DNA of 64,000 nt from Knufia peltigerae (lineage: Eukaryota; Ascomycota; Eurotiomycetes; Chaetothyriales; Trichomeriaceae): the NCBI GenBank assembly GCA_030247855.1, contig JAPDRN010000002.1, forward strand, positions 744,001 to 808,000. Direction: 5' to 3'. Positions within the stretch are counted from its first letter, which is position 1, and the number at the start of each line of letters is the position of its first letter. This document shows positions 1-11,697 of the stretch, one piece after another. Made by a program: the position numbers and the translations under genes. The notes beneath the pieces were generated by a model. It saw nothing but the letters and a program-made list of their open reading frames with translations, was not told the origin of the DNA and did not search any database.

Positions 1-1989
1 ACCCTGTTCGAATGTCATGAGATAGGAGAGGTGGGATATACCCTGAAAAGTCGCCCATAGTATTTATATCTATGTAGTGTGGCTAGGAGTGTTCTCCCAC
101 GATGGGGGGCGGAGCGTAAAATGCCATTCTGGCCAGCGTGCGTCTTGACATCCGGCCCTGCCCTCAACGTGAAGGATAAATCTTGAGTATCTCCTCCATA
201 CATTCCACAAACCCTCCAAAGGCAGGAAATAAGGTCGTGATCACAGCTGGCTATGATTAACCTTGTTGCCATTCCAAAGAAACATTGCTCGTTGAGAATC
301 ATTCCGACATACTTACTCCTCTCGGTTGGCAAAGCAGCAATGACATGAAACAGTTGGACCGAGAAACCCATGGCACGGCGTATTGTCCGATTTCATTTCC
401 TCTGGTACTAGGTATCATCTCGAGACTTTGAAAAAGCAAGCTTTTTGCAATCTTCGTTAGTATTGTAGGAGAAGACGACGATTCTTCTGAGACAAAGGCG
501 ATCTCCAAATCGCTCTCTTTTTTCTTGATCGATCGTGTTCTCGATTGCATAACAGTGGAGCGTGATGCATCGGCGTTGATTCTTTCTTGTCTAATACTCT
601 GATCAACCAAAAGTATCACCTCGATTTCTTTGCTTTGCCATATGCAATTAACGCACCCGAAAATGATGGTTACGAAGAGTCCCAAACGATTCGACATCAT
701 ACAGCCTCTCTTTGGCCTCATCAACAGACCTACAGAGAGAGAATATACCCCTTCCCGATCTGCATTTCGAGCAAATTACAACGGTTGGTTACGCAGAAGA
801 CAACAGGAAAATACTCACGAGTTGGATTGTCATCACACTTCAACAGCACAAGACTGCTTCGTCTTTTCGAAGCTCGAGCTTCCACAATTAGTCGGGTTCC
901 GAAAGTTCACGAAATTTAACAACCACGCACTGCCTTCTCATACTCTGCTCGTCCATCATCCTTGCGCTATCCGAGGTAGCGTGTTGGCTGGGCATTCCCT
1001 CGTAACCGTTAGGAGCCGCCTGCACAGACGACAAGGCCAAGAGACTTACTTTGAGTAAAAGACAGGGCCCGGATGACATTGATGCGTGGTCACCCTCTCT
1101 AGGCATGGTTACGACACTTTCCAAATGCAACATGATAGTGCGCAAATCCTGGTACGCGAGATAAGAGCATTCTGAACCTTAGAGCATTAACCGACTCGGG
1201 TTGTCTCGGCTGTTTCACCTCCGGAATCTCGAATCCGCCCCCACTGTGATTGGAGCGGTGCGAAGAGTATTGAAGTTGACTAAATATAATTGAAAAAGGG
1301 ACTGGCCACTATATATACGTAAAAGTACGTATGCTGTTGTAGCAGTCGGAAACATGAGTATACTGTACCTCCCCCTTTATGCTAGAATCACATCTCTTCC
1401 ATTCCACGAAATCTCACGCCGCTGGGCCAGCTCACTTTACTAACCAGACCAAGTTACGGACCCAAAGGGACCTTTATGAATAAATTGAGAACCTCTCTCT
1501 TCAACCCTCCGCTAAGTCGCCGAGAAGGAGCGTTAAGAACCAAAGCGCTAAATGGCGTTAGGCTCATCATCGGGAAGCTATTGGTGAATAAAGAGTTAAA
1601 GAACTACCACAAATTTGACCGGCGAGTCCATACCACTCAAAATGAGGCCGATGGTCAAGGAGCTCGGTGGTTCCTGAACATGACCACCTGGCCCGAACTC
1701 TACTGCTCACTGTCTATCTCAAAGTCTAGAAGGGCTCTTCCTGTTGCTCCAAATCCCCAACTTGATAATCAAGCTTTAGTACCCCAAGCAATCTTCTGTT
1801 GCAGGTTGAGCGATGAACCGACAGAGGATATGGCTCTGCTGGCCGCGCTTCTGGCAAAACTTCTCAATTTGGAACTGGACCCCACTTAAAGCAGATCCAC
1901 TGCGCCTTGACTTTTAATACTTGTGGTACGGAGTATCTACTGCGAATTCAGACCACGACCACAGAGACTCACCACCGCAGTCTCCCGCA
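1..1989. other. No supported gene (left edge)
   Basis: Short overlapping open frames occur on both strands, none above about 140 codons. None shows a recognisable domain or a convincing exon chain. A minus-strand frame at 15-371 could be an exon of a gene running off the left edge, but I see no family motif in it. The last few hundred bases are presumably the promoter of the P450 that follows. Confidence 0.4.
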
Positions 1990-4014
1990 ATGGCAGCGCT
2001 CACTCTTCTCGATGACTCGATGAGTACTCTACAGAAGGTGCTGGCCCTCTTTGCGACGGTATTTATCCTTCTGGTGATCAAACCACTTTTTCTCCCACTG
2101 CAAACTATTCCAGGTCCCTTCCTGGCCAGGTTTTCACGACTCTGGTATCTCAGCAAGGTCTGGCGAGGCGATTTTGAAAAAACGAACCGCCGGCTGCATG
2201 AGCGCTATGGTACTGCCATTTATGCCGCGCAAAAGTTGTACAATTCCTGACGCTCTTCCAGGTCCTATCGTCCGTATCGCTCCTAGTGAGTATAGCCTTA
2301 GTGACCCGGAGAGCCTGAAGGTTTTATATGGTCATGGTACTTCATTCACCAAAGTGAGTCATGCAAAGGCCGCTGATGTGTGATTTTATTGACGCTGACG
2401 CCGACAAGGGGTCCTGGGTAAGTTCCAACTGCCGTCGTCTCCATGGAGTAGAAAGATTGTCAGGGCTGAGGTCTCATGCAGTACATCGCCACCGGAAGTC
2501 CAGATCCCGGAGTTCACAATCTTTTCTCCGACATCAATGCTAAGCGACACTCGGAGAATCGCAGAAAAGTCGCTGCACTGTACTCCATGACCAGCATTCT
2601 CCAATATGAGTGGTGTACGACTGAATGCATTAACAAGTTCGTGACCAAGTTGACAGAGATGTCATCGGAACGCCAGCCCGTCGACATGCAGCTGTGGCTC
2701 CAGTACCTCGCCTTCGACTTGATTGGCATGATAACAGTACGCGTAGCCCTTCACAATTTGAGCAGAGCTGATATTTTTCCTAGTTTTCGAAACGCTTCGG
2801 CTTCTTAGATACGGGAAGAGACCAAGACGACATTCTCGCATCAATACACGCTTACTTGGTCTACATGTCGAATATGGGAGTCTACGCTGAGTTTCATTCT
2901 CTAGCCTCTAAGCTACAGGCAAAATTCTCGAAGTCGGGCTTAGCACAGATGGAGGTTTTCACACAACGACAGATCGATCATCACCTTCAAAGCTCATCGA
3001 AAGAAACAATACCTGACGCCGAGAGGACGGATTTTGTCTCCAAGCTACTGGAAATGCACAAGGCTCAGCCCGACAAAATCTCATTGGAGAATGTCTTTAT
3101 GGCTTGTCTCACTAACGTAGGTGCTGGGTCAGACACGACATCGATCAGCCTGAGTGCCATTTTGTATTACCTCATTAAAAGCCCAGACAAGTACAAAAAG
3201 GCAGGCTTCCTTCCTATTGAGAATCTATGTAACCAAAAAGCTAACAGGCCGAAGCTCCGCGACGAGATAGACGAGAGTTATTCAAGCGGCGAGGCATCTA
3301 GGCCAATGACATACCAGCAATCGCAACGCCTCCCATATCTGCAAGCGTGCATCAAGGAAGGCCTTCGGCTGCATCCTGCAACTGGCCTGCCACTAGCTCG
3401 CGTTGTACCGAAGGGAGGTGCCCGGATCTGTGGCCGATTCTTTCCAGAAGGGGTATGTCCATCTCTAGTCCGCTGCTCTTCCCCATCTTTTGCTGTGGCT
3501 TCTTTTGTTTCGACTTTCCATCCGCTGACAATGACATTCTTCCTTGGGGATGCAGACAACCGTGGGCGTAAACGCCTGGGTCATGAATCGAAATCCAACC
3601 GTTTTCGGTCCAGATGCCGATGACTTCAGGCCGGAGCGCTGGCTTGAGAGCAGCGAACGAGCTAGCGAGATGGATCGACACCTCATGAGCGTGTGTACCC
3701 CACCTTTTTCTCAATCCCAGTGTCCTCGCGGAGGTGTCTTGTTCTTTTTACCGAGAAGAATATTCTCAAGTTTCTACCCATTAGCACCACGCTCACGGTC
3801 GAATGAAATTTCTGACGCACAATAGTTCGGGCTGGGATCCCGCACATGCATCGGGAAAAACATCAGTCTCATGGAAATTGGCATCGCCCTGCCGGAAATT
3901 GTTTCCCGCTTCGATTTCGAATTGCTCAAGCCTCTGGAGGAGTTGAAGACGGAAAATGTATGGTTCGTCAAGCAAAAGAATTTTGCTTGTTGGGTCTCTT
4001 TGAGACAAAAATGA
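1990..4014 (+). CDS. Cytochrome P450 monooxygenase, microsomal, pisatin-demethylase-like
   Basis: A haem-thiolate monooxygenase anchored in the ER by an N-terminal membrane helix (about residues 15-35), followed by the Pro-rich hinge IPGPFLARFSRLWYL. My model has eight exons: 1990-2209, 2262-2353, 2409-2417, 2482-2736, 2784-3190, 3248-3452, 3556-3690, 3826-4014, giving 503 aa, normal for fungal P450s. Visible motifs are the I-helix AGSDTT, the K-helix ExxR in KEGLRLHP, FRPERW, and the haem loop FGLGSRTCIGKN with Cys449 as the iron ligand. NLFSD followed by KRHSENRRK is typical of the pisatin demethylase/benzoate hydroxylase-like clade. Exon 3 is only 9 nt (Gly-Ser-Trp). The 57-nt intron at 3191-3247 is a multiple of three, so unspliced reading also stays open. 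The substrate is unknown and nothing nearby fixes it; the gene is isolated by long empty flanks. Confidence 0.9.
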
Positions 4015-6568
4015 ACTTGTTACGAAGGTAGCGAGGAAGGTGTTGGAGACTTTTGCTTCCCAGTCGCAATTAACAGCAGAGCAACATATATAGCTTTGAA
4101 CCTTGCTCTAGTAACGCGGCTTTGTAGATGAATCTGTTCATTTTCTGCTCAGCTACACAAGTCCGAAGAGTCGCACGGCTCTCGACTTTCGAAAGGCCCT
4201 GGAGCCTACTAGATCAATGTTTGCTAATACTGTCCTTCCCATTGTTCTGTTCTGAAATCTACTTGATGAATACGACAACGAACTGATCTACGGGGTGTTG
4301 GTGCTACGGCTGAATTTGGCGAGTGTGAAAGGGCTGCCATTCTTCAGTACTGGCATATACATTTATTTGGCGAGGACTGAGTGAAAATTATTACTGCTCT
4401 TGCACAACTGGAGGTACTAGACGCCCGCCACTTCAGGCCCACGCTGAGATTACCGCTTATGGAAAGCATACCCCACCTGAAAACTCTCCACTCTGCGAAC
4501 TGTTTCAATCAATCTTTCAGGAGGGCGTAGAGGCCGATCAGGGTCTAGGTGCAAAGCTTCTTGTGACGAGTTATTGTACAGCTCGCATGTACTTGTTGGA
4601 TCAGGCTCCAGACCCCCGTTACTCCAACAAACTTAATCACCTTTCCGTGACACTTTTGGACCAGGGCAGCTGATCGGTGTACCCCAGATTGGTGACTTAG
4701 CACGAAGCTTCGCCCAGGTCGCCTTGCAAAGAGAGTTGCACCCCAGCCCGGACGTGGTGCCGGTCTTTCACATCTGATGAAATCAAGGCGAGTATGTCCA
4801 GAAACGGTCTCTCGGGCAATCTGGAGTGAACAAGGGCATCTGTCGGTTAACCCAAGGGACAAAACGTGGGAGTAGCAGGCGATGGGCGCGGTATTGGTTA
4901 AGCTGCAGCTGAACTATTCTCAACTACAGCGCCATATCTTTGACTCTTGTCAAACTGGAGCAGGATGGGGTGGACGAAATATGCAAGATTTGTTGGAATC
5001 TACACCTAGCAGTCCAGATCAAGTCCCACGCCTTGCATGTTTATGATTCTGGCGCCATCTGCGGACTTCCTTAATAACGTGGTCCTGCGCCCCAACAGGA
5101 TTGGTGTCGTAGTTGTAAAAAGCGGCAAACCGATAGGCCGCTACTTAATGCATCAAAGGGGATTCCCCGACTTCATCGTGCATTGATCCGAACTATCTGG
5201 GGTGATAGAGTTGGTGGCAGCGAAATGAGATAGCCACGCGGCGAGTCTGGTCTCGGGTTTCTACCCTCTCAGATCTCCGCATTACTGGGGTACTACTGCC
5301 CTTGCCCGGATATTGTATGCCCGACGGTCTTACCCCAGGCCCTTTCTGATTCCGGGCAAGCAGAGAGGGGAATTTCGCTCTAGCTCTGGTCCGTACAAGT
5401 ACAGTATGAGCCTCGTGCACTCATCGTGCAAGACACTCTGGCCCACCGAGCTCCAAAGCTGTTGGGGAAGATCTCCAAACAACCATGGACACGTAATCGA
5501 GGGAGGTCATAAAAAGGAGAGGTTAAAATGGATAGATTTGGGGACTAATATTCTGGTCTACAGGCTCTATCAGGGCGCTACTCTGAGTTAGGAAGGATGC
5601 GAGTATTCCAACGACGATAACCAAAAGACTTCTAACATACAAAAGTTCTGTTTTAGACGGATGAAAAGGCGTTGTATAAAAAAGAAGTAGTAGCCAAGTG
5701 GGCCAATTTCCACGAGACATCTAAGTGCCCACTACCCCAGTATGCATAGACCTTGGAACATGCTGAGGGGAAAGTATTTTGACCATGAGCAAGATATCAG
5801 TACAGTTAACATTGCTCGGGAAGAGATTTTGAAAGCTCTATAGAGACCTAGACCAAAGAGATTGTAAGAAGGCCAACTCTTGTTCCAGTCTTGTTTCTTC
5901 ACGCAAGAGGACTTCTCGACCAAGGGTGAGCACGGCGCATCTAGCGTGTACTTTGAGCAAGTGTATAGTAGAGAGCGTGTAGCCACAGGTAACGTGCCCA
6001 GGAAGTTGTTCTGCAGTCATGCAGTGAGTTCTCACGGAAAGGACATCCCAAGTAAGCTTGCCCCCCTTCTCAGCTTGAATAGGGGGTATTCCGAAGGGCT
6101 ATCGAACGCTCCAAGGGAGTGTAGTCAAATCCACCCCCAATACCCCGAGCGAACCTTGCTCATTCCCCAGCAGAGGGAAATAAACAACGGGTCACTTTCA
6201 CACTGTCTGGAATTATGTGGTCGTTTTACAGTAGTGCCAGTCGGAACATCTATTTCTGAACTAGGAAAGTGGACGGGTGCAAAAGCTTGTACGCGGGGTA
6301 TGGAGATAGAGTTCGAACCAACCCCAAGAAATCGAAACGGCGGATAAGACACCTATTTTCACTAAGCTGTAACAGGATATCCAACCCACCTCGAATGCGG
6401 AATCTGTCCCCACTTGAGCAGGGAGGGGAGGGTTAGACAGAAGCGTGCGCCCCAGCATAAAGATGTCCAGCAGGGACCATCACCATCCAGGTTCATCGTT
6501 CTATCGCTGGCATCAATCGACTGCAAATCACACTCACCTCTGTCCTTCAGCACATCTAGACGAGAACC
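4015..6568. other. Gene-poor intergenic stretch
   Basis: About 2.5 kb with only short, mutually overlapping frames (the longest near 5880-6347). None carries a recognisable domain, and none can be chained through good splice sites. No terminal repeats or transposase motifs were seen. Eroded sequence is possible. Confidence 0.5.
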
Positions 6569-8669
6569 ATGGCTTTCGGAGTCCTTGAGCCAAGGGACAC
6601 CTCTGCGCATGTACCTGGCACGACCCTGCTCGACATCCACGAGCAGGCCACAGCAGACAGGTCCCGGGTCTTGAAGAAAGGGACTGGTCGGAACAGCCAT
6701 GTAGTGCTTGTTCCACAGCCATCGGATGACCCAAACGATCCATTGGTACATTCTCGCTTCTCTGTATTCTTCTTTGCGGCAATCATGTCCTGACTGGAGA
6801 TTATAGAACTGGCCGTTGTGGAAGCGTGACATGCTCTTAGTGATGTTGCTGTGGGGCATTGTTGCAAGTGAGTGTTTTGTTCCCTCTGTTGCTGAACACC
6901 AAACGTCAATTACTGTCTTCATCTTACCTGCCTGGTCGGTCCTATTGTGAAGGTGGAGTACTAATATCTATACTTCTAGTCATCGGGGGATTTGGTCCCA
7001 TGTTCAGCCCCATCGCTGTGCCTATTGTTGAGACGTTCGGGATCTCTTTCCACCAGTTCTCACTTCTAGGTGGTTACTCTCTTCTCTCCACCGGTGCTAT
7101 CGGTCTTTTTGTTGCAGCTGGCACCAGAAAGTTTGGAAAGCGCCCTCTTTGGATCCTATCCTCAATTGCTGCCTTTGTAGGCACCATTTGGGGTGCTGCG
7201 GCTCAATCTTACGGCTCGTTTATGGGTTCACGTATCATTCAAGGGATCAGCGAGGCCTTCTTTGAGAGTGTCACCTACGCTTTCATCGGAGACTTGTATT
7301 TCGTCCATGAACGAGGTACACGAACAGCCGCCGTGGTCATCTGTTACCAGGCACTCTCCTCATTTCCTCCTCTCGTCGGAGGTGTGGTAACTCGGGACCT
7401 CGGGTGGCGTTGGTGTTTCTGGCTATTAGGAATCTTCCTTGGCATCGGCACACTCCTTGTCATCTTCTTCGGTTTCGAAACTGCTTATAAACGTGAGGCT
7501 ATTGACGCGAGCAATGTCACCAACGACGAGGTGAGATTATCTTTGTTCTTTCACCAACGCTTATCATACTAATCTCTTTATCTCTAGGATGTTACAAGGC
7601 TAGAAGAGCTTAAGGGCTCTGTCCCTACGCATACAGAGGAGGTTGAAGCATTTACGATATCACGTCAGCCGTATATCTCAAGGCTGAAGCCTGTTCAAGG
7701 AGTGTACAGCAAGGACTCACTGCTTAAACTAATCCTCACACCACTCGGAACTTTGGCGAATCCAGCGGCACTCTGGGCTATAATCACGCTTGCATTTCCC
7801 GTCCTATGGCTGGTCGGTATTATGCTTGTCATCGCGTCCATCTTTTCGGTACCACCATACAATCTGAACCCTGTGGAATTGGGATATATGTGGGCTGGGC
7901 GTAAGTTCTAAGCCAAATATCCTACCCTCGATTGCACAAGTTATTGTATGATTAACTTCTCATGTCTGACAGCATTGGTCGTTGCCACCATCGCTTGCTT
8001 TATAGCAGGTCCGACCTCTGACTGGAGTGCAAAGTACCTCAGTCGTCGTAACAACGGCAAATACGAGCCAGAATTTCGACTTTTCCAAGTCATTGGAATT
8101 CTAGTCTGCGCAGCCCTTGGCTACTTTCTCTTCGGATACCTCATCAGCGTGCAGGGTAGTGTTGTCGGTATCAGCATTGTCTGGGGGCTACAGCTAGTAT
8201 GTCAACTCACATGAAATTGCTGCAACAGTCGACTAATTTTGTGATAGGCAGCAGCCCAGTTCTCTGCGGTTGTCGTTGGGAGCTACGTCAATGATGCGTA
8301 CTACAGCATCTCCGTCGAGATCTTCATCATCATCGGCATCGTCAAGAACATCTTGTTCTACTGTTTCTCTCGTATGTACAGCACGGGAATTTCTCCAAGG
8401 TTAGAAGAAAGAAAGAAAGAAACTAACTCATCGGTGTCCGTAGTCTTTATCAACGATTGGGTGGCATATCAGGGCCCAAAGAACTTCATGTATACGTAAG
8501 TTCTAAACCCCCAACTGGTGACCCTGATGCATACTAACAGTCGGGCAGTATCGGCGGAATTCAAGTCGCTCTTTGCTTTATCACTATTCCGTTGTACATA
8601 TACGGAAAGAGACTTCGGCTTTGGTGGTCGAAGTTGGCATTTGCAAAACTCCTCATTGCAAATGAGTGA
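6569..8669 (+). CDS. MFS transporter, DHA1-type drug/polyamine-like
   Basis: A twelve-helix major facilitator. Exons: 6569-6745, 6807-6867, 6980-7530, 7588-7900, 7973-8196, 8248-8371, 8444-8495, 8549-8669, giving 540 aa. The cytosolic N-terminus ends in DDPNDPLNWPLWKRD, the signature that precedes TM1 in fungal DHA1-family transporters. The motif-A-like loop GTRKFGKRPLWI follows TM2, and a Lys/Glu-rich loop of about 60 residues (REAIDASNVTNDE to SRLKPVQG) links the two six-helix halves. The C-terminus is short and basic (KRLRLWWSKLAFAK). It is a plasma-membrane proton antiporter by family. The substrate cannot be read from sequence, and neighbouring genes are too far away to help. All seven introns obey GT-AG and the frame closes. 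Confidence 0.9.
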
Positions 8670-8974
8670 GCAAGACGACGTCAATCTGTGTTGGAGATGG
8701 AACGTCTTAGATTTCCTGACACCTGGGAGGAAAGGCATCCGAAGTTCTCAGGAGCAGCAAGTCGAGTGACCTTGACGGGTGCTGCCAGGCTCGAAGGGTC
8801 GCATAGGTATATAGCAAATCATATTCCGGCCAGCCCAGTACTGCACAGCATTACAATCCTTTACACCTATAGGGGGACACCAACCGTCCCAAGTAGATAG
8901 GACTCTTTTGGCGCATAATCTCTTGAGCGATTCGCTGTTACGCATCACCACGTCACCGCGGTTCAACCCCCGAA

Positions 8975-9037
8975 CGTCGTCAACTTACCCCAGTGCTTGG
9001 GACGATGCTCCACCCAGTTACCCGAGAGTTGACGACG
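8975..9037. repeat. 11-bp inverted repeat
   Basis: The left arm CGTCGTCAACT (8975-8985) is matched exactly in reverse complement by AGTTGACGACG (9027-9037), with 41 nt between. It lies about 300 nt beyond the stop codon of the MFS transporter. It could form a hairpin in RNA or be a leftover of a small inverted-repeat element. One match of this length in a window this size may also be chance. Confidence 0.5.
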
Positions 9038-10180
9038 GGGTCGCTATTATCTTCATCAACCACTTATTCTTTGTTTGTCGACATCTGGATCTTCGTATCT
9101 TCTCAGTTCCAATCTGACCTTTCACCCAATTGAGATCTTGCCTGACTTTGGGATAATCTGGTCCGAGGTGGGTAACTTCTTCCAAAATGTTTGGTGGTTC
9201 ATTGGTATGGTCAGGGTCTGGAGATGAGGGCGGAGTTGTCCTGCATTTTGTTGCTCAGGGTTGAAAAAGAGTCTTATCTCAAAGGCCTGTCGATTGATAT
9301 TGTCGTCCTTCATTTCGTCGGACAAGATAGCTACTGAGTTGGGTTTACAAGGTTGGTATCTCGAACTTTGTCCTCTTGTGTTTTGAGAGAGATCTCTCGG
9401 GCCTCTTCTGCGCATTGCTCGCGGTGTCGTTCCAGAAGAACCTCCTTAGACCTTTTTGCGTATGTGTTGTTGTGTTCTCGATGATTCGCGTTTTGCGGTT
9501 GCCGACAAGTTTGGTAGTATCAATCAACCGTCTCGAGTATCTGCTTTATGTATAACAATGGGGCCATCCTTTTCTCCATTAGAATATCTGTTTTTGGAGG
9601 CAATGTCCCATTGCTCATGCTGGACCATCAGTTGCAGTTTTTCATGATCGCAGTATTGATGCGAATAAGGTCCTCGGCCGAGGCTCGATGGATATCGTAT
9701 ATCTATAACGAAAATAGGTAGCCGAAAAGACCACGCATTCCCTTTGAGACTTTGAGAGCTCTTCAAGCTAGATTAGCGGTAACAAATCTCTCGATATGAT
9801 GTCCACTGTGACTTGTCTGTGAAGGAACTGGAGGGCGGAAGACGGGGGGTTTTTTGAATCGACGACGATGGTCTTGTCTTTTCCGAGCAGCCGTAAAAAA
9901 TTCGGACAGAGGTGTGCCATCTATAGAAAGTCAGTTGCGAAGAAAGTGAGCAATAAATAGAAGGATAGAGTAAAATGTGGTTGAATTGTGATAATTCGAA
10001 ACCATCCACAACTTGCACACGATCGTTGATCAATGTTCTGTTTTGATCTGATCAAAACAGGAACAATGTAAGCATCTTACTTCATCCATTCCTCGACTCG
10101 AAAAGCCATCGCTGCGACAATAGTCTAGACGGTTTCTTCATGCATGCCCCGTGAGTCTTGGCTCGAATCCTCTTGTCTCG

Positions 10181-10201
10181 TATATATGTGTATATATATA
10201 C
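10181..10201. repeat. TA-rich microsatellite
   Basis: An alternating TA run with one TG interruption (tatatatgtgtatatatata), in the long intergenic stretch upstream of the sugar porter. It is a simple repeat with no evident function. Confidence 0.7.
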
Positions 10202-11697
10202 CTTTACCAACTTTGTAGTTGTATCCTGTGAGAAAAGTAATGATTTGAGGCTTGGAAGAAAGGCTCCCTTATCGTTACTGTAACAGAGGATAACGACTTG
10301 TTAGTCTAGTGGCTCGAGATTAGGATGATAGATGGAATGATAGCAAGAAAATGTATGCCCGCGAGAATACTGGGACGTGACCGTTTCCCTCTAGATTGCC
10401 TGCCTTTGTTAGTATCAATCACGATTCTCGTGCTGGCCATCATTGAATAGTTGTCTCAGGGTTGTAAACGAGATGATCTCGAAACCCTTCCAGCCATTCT
10501 AGAATCATTTCCGTGAATCTAAACTCAGCACTTGCCGTGTTCCGGGTTGGTGGTGTGTGTATATGCAAGGATCAGTCGACGGGATTTCCTATTCAGGAGG
10601 TCCGAGATGCCAGGCCGGATATGTCAACAAAAGGCCGAATGCCTTCACCCCAGGTATCACTGCAACTGATACCACGCAACCGGCAAGCTTCAAGCAGGGT
10701 TCCCGCCATGCCACAGGGGCTGCGTATGGCATGACCCCTTTCCCCGTATCCTACTATGTGTTGTCTACCCCGGGTTCTCGAGCGCGCGCTCCCGGCTGGA
10801 AGACTTGGGTTAGACTCTCTACCTTGGACAAGGCGACTCCCCGGCGGATGCACCCCGGCTGTGTTACGCTGCATGGTTGACGGTATCTGTCCAAGTCCAG
10901 CCACCCTATCAGTTCAGTAGCCGATATGCATCCGATTGTTTTCGAGATATTTTCACCGCTCATCCAGAGACTCTTACGTACACTACATCCGACCACATGT
11001 CCCGTATTCCCGGTTACTATTTCAGCCATGAAGACCGAGAGCACTGTGCATGTGAATTTTGCCAAGTGGATAGGGAATACATCATCTGCGCACACGAAAA
11101 ACGTTTCAACAGAAAAAAAGAACCCATTCTTCACCACGCCGACAAGAAATTCCTTGAGCCGTTCTGGTGGGAGGCCGAACGTGCTCCGATATTGTATGGG
11201 TCAGAAATTTCCCTTGCCTTTTTAAGGCGGGCATCCGGTGGATCATGCCCATGTGCCTAGCGAGGCTTTAAGCAACGACTGTTACAGTCAAAGCGGCAGG
11301 GCCCAACGGACTTCCATTTTGGGTAACCCGACGAGTACCAAGCATCAACCTACTCGGTTTGCGGAGACTGCGAAAATTCCGTCATGCTGATCTCTTTCTC
11401 CAGCTGCACTGCGCCGCCTCCGCCATGACTGCAACCATGGGTGCATATGGTTGAGGAAACACACCAACAGGTCTGTCGCTATGACATCGATCCCGACGCC
11501 ACTATCCACTCCGTACTGGAGTCATGGAGTCGATCCGCTTTCTGCTCCACAAGTATCTTTTTCTCGGGATCGCATGGACATTGCAGACAGGCCTTCATCG
11601 CTTTCGACTCCCTACATAAAGAGTCGCGCATTTCCCGACCAAGGCACTCTTTCTCGAAGCCACTCATACTGGATTCTGGCCTTGCAACGCGAACAAC

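Larger units (their letters stand above)
8670..11697. other. Gene-poor intergenic stretch, 3 kb
   Basis: No frame here shows a domain. It contains an 11-bp perfect inverted repeat (arms 8975-8985 and 9027-9037) and a TA-rich microsatellite near 10181-10201. One 127-codon frame (10877-11260) has a Cys-x-Cys-x2-Cys pattern, but frames of similar length overlap it in other phases. I do not call it a gene. Confidence 0.45.

Noticed and set aside
10150..10185. A sequence resembling a tRNA T-arm (CTCGAATCC)
   Set aside because: No matching A-box, acceptor stem or anticodon stem could be found upstream within tRNA distance.
10877..11260. A 127-codon frame with several Cys and His (CACEFCQVDREYIICAH)
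   Set aside because: Three frames of similar size overlap in the same 400 nt, there is no known zinc-finger spacing and no splice-linked neighbour. Random openness is likelier.
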